Assembly: GCA_023443095.1 (NCBI GenBank) | Contig: JAEZVV010000165.1 | Location: 1 to 64,000 of the forward strand | DNA length: 64,000 nucleotides | Direction: 5' to 3' | Source of the DNA: Pseudomonadota bacterium | GTDB lineage: Bacteria > Pseudomonadota > Gammaproteobacteria > Burkholderiales > Burkholderiaceae_F | Shown here: piece after piece, positions 61,436 through 64,000 of the stretch | Layout: each line of letters starts with the position of its first letter | How positions within the stretch are numbered: position 1 is the stretch's first letter | The notes under the pieces: model-generated | Seen by the model: only the letters and a program-made list of their open reading frames with translations | Told to the model about the DNA's origin: nothing | The model's database searches: none | Made by a program: the position numbers and the translations under genes

Positions 61436-61995
61436 TAGACCGTCATCACTTCCTTTTCCTTCTCGGCGACCATCTTGTCGACTTCGACGATGAAGCGGTC
61501 AGTCAGCTTCTGCACGTCGGCTTCGGCGCGGCGATCGTCGTCTTCCGAGATTTCCTTGGCCTTCAGCAGTTCCTTGGTCTGGTTGTTGGCGTCGCGACGC
61601 AGGTTGCGGATCGCGACCTTGGCGTTTTCGCCTTCGTGTTTGACGACCTTGGTCAGCTCTTTGCGGCGCTGCTCGGTCAGGGCGGGCATGGGCACGCGGA
61701 TCACGTCACCGTTGGTGGCGGGGTTCAGACCCAGATCGCTGTCGCGGATGGCCCGTTCGACCACCTGGACCATCTTCTTTTCCCACGGCTGCACCGTGAT
61801 CGTGCGGGCGTCCGACAGGCCGACCTGGGCCACCTGCGACAGCGGCACCATCGAGCCGTAGTAGTCGACCTGGATGTGGTCGAGCAGGCCGGTGTGGGCA
61901 CGGCCGGTGCGAATCTTGGCGAAGTCGGCGCGCAACGCCTCCAAGGACTTCGACATCTTGCTTTCGGTTTGCTTCTGGATCTCTGCAATGCTCAT
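61435..61995 (-). CDS. frr: Ribosome recycling factor
   Basis: Splits the ribosome after termination together with EF-G. The 186 residues are the standard length, with KMSKSLEALRADFAKIRTGRAHTGLLD (in parts), VDYYGSMVPLSQVA, WEKKMVQVVERAI and VPMPALTEQRRKELTK. GGAGA lies before ATG 61995. It sits 18 bases after the point where an intact pyrH would end. Confidence 0.96.
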   Translation of the reverse strand: MSIAEIQKQTESKMSKSLEALRADFAKIRTGRAHTGLLDHIQVDYYGSMVPLSQVAQVGLSDARTITVQPWEKKMVQVVERAIRDSDLGLNPATNGDVIRVPMPALTEQRRKELTKVVKHEGENAKVAIRNLRRDANNQTKELLKAKEISEDDDRRAEADVQKLTDRFIVEVDKMVAEKEKEVMTV

Positions 61996-62013
61996 AACTA
62001 TCTCCGGTTTTGC

Positions 62014-62091
62014 TCAGACGTGGACCAGGGTGCCCTCGTCCTCGCCCATCACCACTCGCTTGAACGCGCCCGGCTTGGTGATATTGAACAC
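62014..62091 (-). other. Former 3' end of pyrH after an in-frame TAG
   Basis: Directly after the TAG at 62094-62092, the same frame continues for 25 codons, reading VFNITKPGAFKRVVMGEDEG and then TLVHV, and closes with TGA at 62016-62014. This is the standard UMP kinase C-terminus. The stop would leave 18 bases to frr, a normal operon gap. So the TAG interrupts an otherwise intact gene. Confidence 0.85.
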
Positions 62092-62763
62092 CTAGATCGG
62101 CAGTTTCTGGTCGCGGCACAGAGCAAATGCCGTGGCGTCCATGATCTGCAGGTTACGCGCCAGCGCTTCATCGAAGGTGATCGAGGCGTTACGGGTCGCA
62201 TTCAGATCCTTCTTCGGATCGGCAGTGTAGACGCCGTCGACTTTGGTCGCTTTCAGCACCATCTGCACCCCCATTTCGGCGCCGCGCAGCGCGGCCGCGG
62301 TGTCGGTGGTGAAGAACGGGTTGCCGGTGCCGGCGGCAAAGATCACCACGCGGCCTTCTTCCAGGTAACGAATCGCCTTCGGGCGGATGTAGGGCTCGAC
62401 CACCTGCTCGATGTTGAGGGCGCTTTGCACCCGGGCCTCAACGCCGCCGCGACGCAGCGCATCCTGCATTGCCATCGAGTTCATGACCGTGGCCATCATG
62501 CCCATGTAGTCGCCGGTGGCGCGGTCCATCCCCGCGGCGCCGAGAGCCACACCACGGAAGATATTGCCGCCACCGATGACGATGGCAAGTTCCACACCCA
62601 GCGAGGTGACCTCGGCAATGTCAGCCACCATGGCCTCGAGGGTCTGGCGGTTGATGCCAAACGAGTCATCACCCATCAGGCTTTCGCCCGAGAGTTTGAG
62701 CAGCACGCGCTTGAATGCCGGCGCGGGCTGGCCCACCGATGCTTCGGATGCGGAACTTGTCAT
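62092..62763 (-). CDS. pyrH: UMP kinase PyrH, cut short by an in-frame TAG
   Basis: Bacterial UMP kinase (makes UDP), an essential enzyme. The first 223 residues are normal: RVLLKLSGESLMGD, IVIGGGNIFRG, MGMMATVMNSMAMQDAL and FFTTDTAAALRGAEMG. Translation then meets TAG right after CRDQKLPI, where relatives go on with a Lys/Arg/Cys and about 25 more residues of a core strand. AAG to TAG is a single-base change. It could be a sequencing or assembly error, a real mutation, or read-through. ATG 62763 follows tsf by 14 bases with CCGGAGA upstream. Confidence 0.9.
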   Translation of the reverse strand: MTSSASEASVGQPAPAFKRVLLKLSGESLMGDDSFGINRQTLEAMVADIAEVTSLGVELAIVIGGGNIFRGVALGAAGMDRATGDYMGMMATVMNSMAMQDALRRGGVEARVQSALNIEQVVEPYIRPKAIRYLEEGRVVIFAAGTGNPFFTTDTAAALRGAEMGVQMVLKATKVDGVYTADPKKDLNATRNASITFDEALARNLQIMDATAFALCRDQKLPI

Positions 62764-62777
62764 TCGTCGTCTCCGGT

Positions 62778-63665
62778 TTAGGCGCGGGCCGCAGCGGCCT
62801 GAGCAGCGACTTCGGCAGCGAAGTCGGTGGTCTTCTTCTCGATGCCTTCGCCCACCACGAACAGGGTGAAGCCGGAGACCTTGGCGCCCTTGCTCTTGAG
62901 GAGCTGCTCGATCGAGACCTTGTCGTCCTTGACGAAGGGCTGCGACAGCAGGGTCACTTCCTTGAGGAACTTCTGGACCGTGCCTTCGGCGATCTTCTCG
63001 AGCATCGCTTCGGGTTTGCCGGCTTCTTTGGCCTTCTCGATGGCGACGCGACGCTCAGCGTCGAGCAGTTCCTGCGCGATGCCGCTGGCGTCGAGCGCCT
63101 TCGGCTTGGAGGCGGCGATGTGCATCGCCACGTCGCGGCCGAGTTCGGCGTCGCCGCCGACCACGTCGAGCAGGACGCCGATCTTCGAGCCGCCGTGCAC
63201 GTATTGCGCCAGGGCGCCTTCGCCGGCGATACGGACGAAGCGGCGGATCGACATGTTTTCGCCGATCTTGCCGACCAGCGCGGTGCGGACGGTCTCGACC
63301 GTGCCCTCGCCCAGCGGCAGAGCCGACAGCGCGGCGACATCGGCCGGCGAATTCTCGGTGACGAGGCGGGCGAGGTCGTTCGAGAACTTCAGGAAATCGT
63401 CGTTCTTGGCGACGAAGTCGGTTTCCGAGTTGACTTCGACGATCGCGCCGGTCTTGCCGTCGGCGGCGATGTGGATCGCCACCACGCCTTCAGCGGCGAC
63501 ACGGGCGGCCGCCTTGCTCGCCTTGTTGCCGAGCTTGACTCGAAGGATCTCTTCGGCCTTGGCCAGATCGCCGTCAGCTTCGGTGAGAGCCTTCTTGCAT
63601 TCCATCATCGGCGCGTCGGTCTTCTCGCGCAGTTCCTTGACCATGCTCGCGGTAATTGCCGCCAT
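62778..63665 (-). CDS. tsf: Elongation factor Ts
   Basis: Nucleotide exchange factor for EF-Tu. The 295 residues begin with ITASMVKELREKTDAPMMECKKALTE (in parts) and LAKAEEILRVKLGNKASKAA, the standard N-terminal domain with the TDAP motif; two core subdomains follow (EVNSETDFVAKND). It has 78 bases to rpsB, containing a hairpin, and 14 bases to pyrH. Confidence 0.97.
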   Translation of the reverse strand: MAAITASMVKELREKTDAPMMECKKALTEADGDLAKAEEILRVKLGNKASKAAARVAAEGVVAIHIAADGKTGAIVEVNSETDFVAKNDDFLKFSNDLARLVTENSPADVAALSALPLGEGTVETVRTALVGKIGENMSIRRFVRIAGEGALAQYVHGGSKIGVLLDVVGGDAELGRDVAMHIAASKPKALDASGIAQELLDAERRVAIEKAKEAGKPEAMLEKIAEGTVQKFLKEVTLLSQPFVKDDKVSIEQLLKSKGAKVSGFTLFVVGEGIEKKTTDFAAEVAAQAAAARA

Positions 63666-63698
63666 GGGGTGCTCCTTCGAATCGGTTTGTACGTTTAC

Positions 63699-63724
63699 AA
63701 AAAAGGGGCTTCACGCCCCTTTTT
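63699..63724 (-). terminator. Terminator-like hairpin between rpsB and tsf
   Basis: A stem of AAAAAGGGGC (63700-63709) and GCCCCTTTTT (63715-63724), with loop TTCAC, gives a hairpin followed by a T-run on the minus strand. As tsf follows and should be made with rpsB, it likely acts as a partial terminator that lowers tsf transcription. Confidence 0.75.
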
Positions 63725-63743
63725 GGATCGGGCCTAAACCCGT

Positions 63744-64000
63744 TTACTGCTGGGCCTCGTTGACCACTTCGACGAATTCCTCGTCGCCTTGGGCAGCCGA
63801 AACCACACCAGCCAGCGCCTGGGCACGGCCTTCGAGCACGGCATCGGCCATGCCACGGGCGTACAGGCGAACCGCGCGCGACGAGTCGTCGTTGCCCGGG
63901 ATGACATAGGTCACGCCGTCGGGGCTGTGGTTGGTATCGACCACGCCCACCACCGGAATACCGAGTTTGGCGGCTTCCTGAACAGCGATCTTGTGATAAC
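63744..64000 (-). CDS. rpsB: 30S ribosomal protein S2 (3' part only)
   Basis: C-terminal part of S2, open to the window edge; the gene start is beyond base 64000. The readable sequence YHKIAVQEAAKLGIPVVGVV and DTNHSPDGVTYVIPGNDDSSRAV (in parts) is the strongly conserved final third of the protein. It ends FVEVVNEAQQ. rpsB-tsf order is standard. Confidence 0.96.
   Translation of the reverse strand, partial: YHKIAVQEAAKLGIPVVGVVDTNHSPDGVTYVIPGNDDSSRAVRLYARGMADAVLEGRAQALAGVVSAAQGDEEFVEVVNEAQQ

Overview
The window reads as a contiguous piece of a GC-rich betaproteobacterial chromosome. The housekeeping gene orders point that way: rpsB-tsf-pyrH-frr-uppS-cdsA-dxr-rseP-bamA-skp-lpxD-fabZ-lpxA-lpxB-rnhB on the minus strand, ppsR divergent from ppsA, and ratA-rnfH-guaB-guaA beside smpB. 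A Rhodocyclales-like host is my inference; there is no rRNA in the window to prove it. Almost every base is coding, and many neighbours overlap by 1-20 bases.

Layout. (1) 1-13479 (+): the distal part of an uptake [NiFe]-hydrogenase locus, hupL (5' end missing), hupC, a lone HigA-like regulator, hupD, F, G, H, I, J, K and hypA, B, F, C, D, E. (2) 13704-17587: a degenerate-looking pseudouridine synthase, an exported rhodanese, the guanidine exporter gdx behind a probable guanidine-II riboswitch, an M20 amidohydrolase and an unknown exported protein. (3) 17618-19330: hoxX, which makes the CO ligand for the hydrogenase in air. (4) 19463-27390 (+): a complete nine-gene V/A-type ATPase operon (G/H, C, I, K, F, E, A, B, D) whose last gene overlaps a second ratA-like gene. 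(5) 28017-36737: two tandem small cytochromes c, purT, a convergent response regulator/hybrid kinase pair, glpQ, ldcA, a DUF2087-TadA fusion and a thioesterase. (6) 36910-46140: guaA, a small membrane protein, guaB, a DUF4124 protein, rnfH-ratA, smpB, an exonuclease with a cNMP/CBS/DUF294 partner, and an SPFH/NfeD pair. (7) 46209-64000: ppsA/ppsR, then the envelope, lipid A, isoprenoid and translation cluster ending in a partial rpsB.

How it fits together. HupL and HupC feed electrons from H2 into the quinone pool. Hyp proteins and HoxX build the Ni-Fe(CN)2CO centre, and HupD to HupK mature the subunits; HupI and HoxX suggest maturation in the presence of oxygen. The V/A-ATPase may use or make the ion gradient that the hydrogenase supports, but no sequence link proves that. 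The cluster in (7) makes precursors for outer membrane growth: LpxD/A/B for lipid A, BamA/Skp for outer-membrane proteins, and Dxr/UppS/CdsA for lipid carriers.

Main oddities: an in-frame TAG that cuts 26 codons off the essential pyrH; a toxin-less HigA family protein followed by GTAACGG repeats in front of hupD; four 27-28-residue histidine-rich repeats in HypB; twin cytochromes c without the usual methionine ligand; a RatA paralogue tied to the V/A-ATPase operon; and a TadA fused to a DUF2087-like domain.
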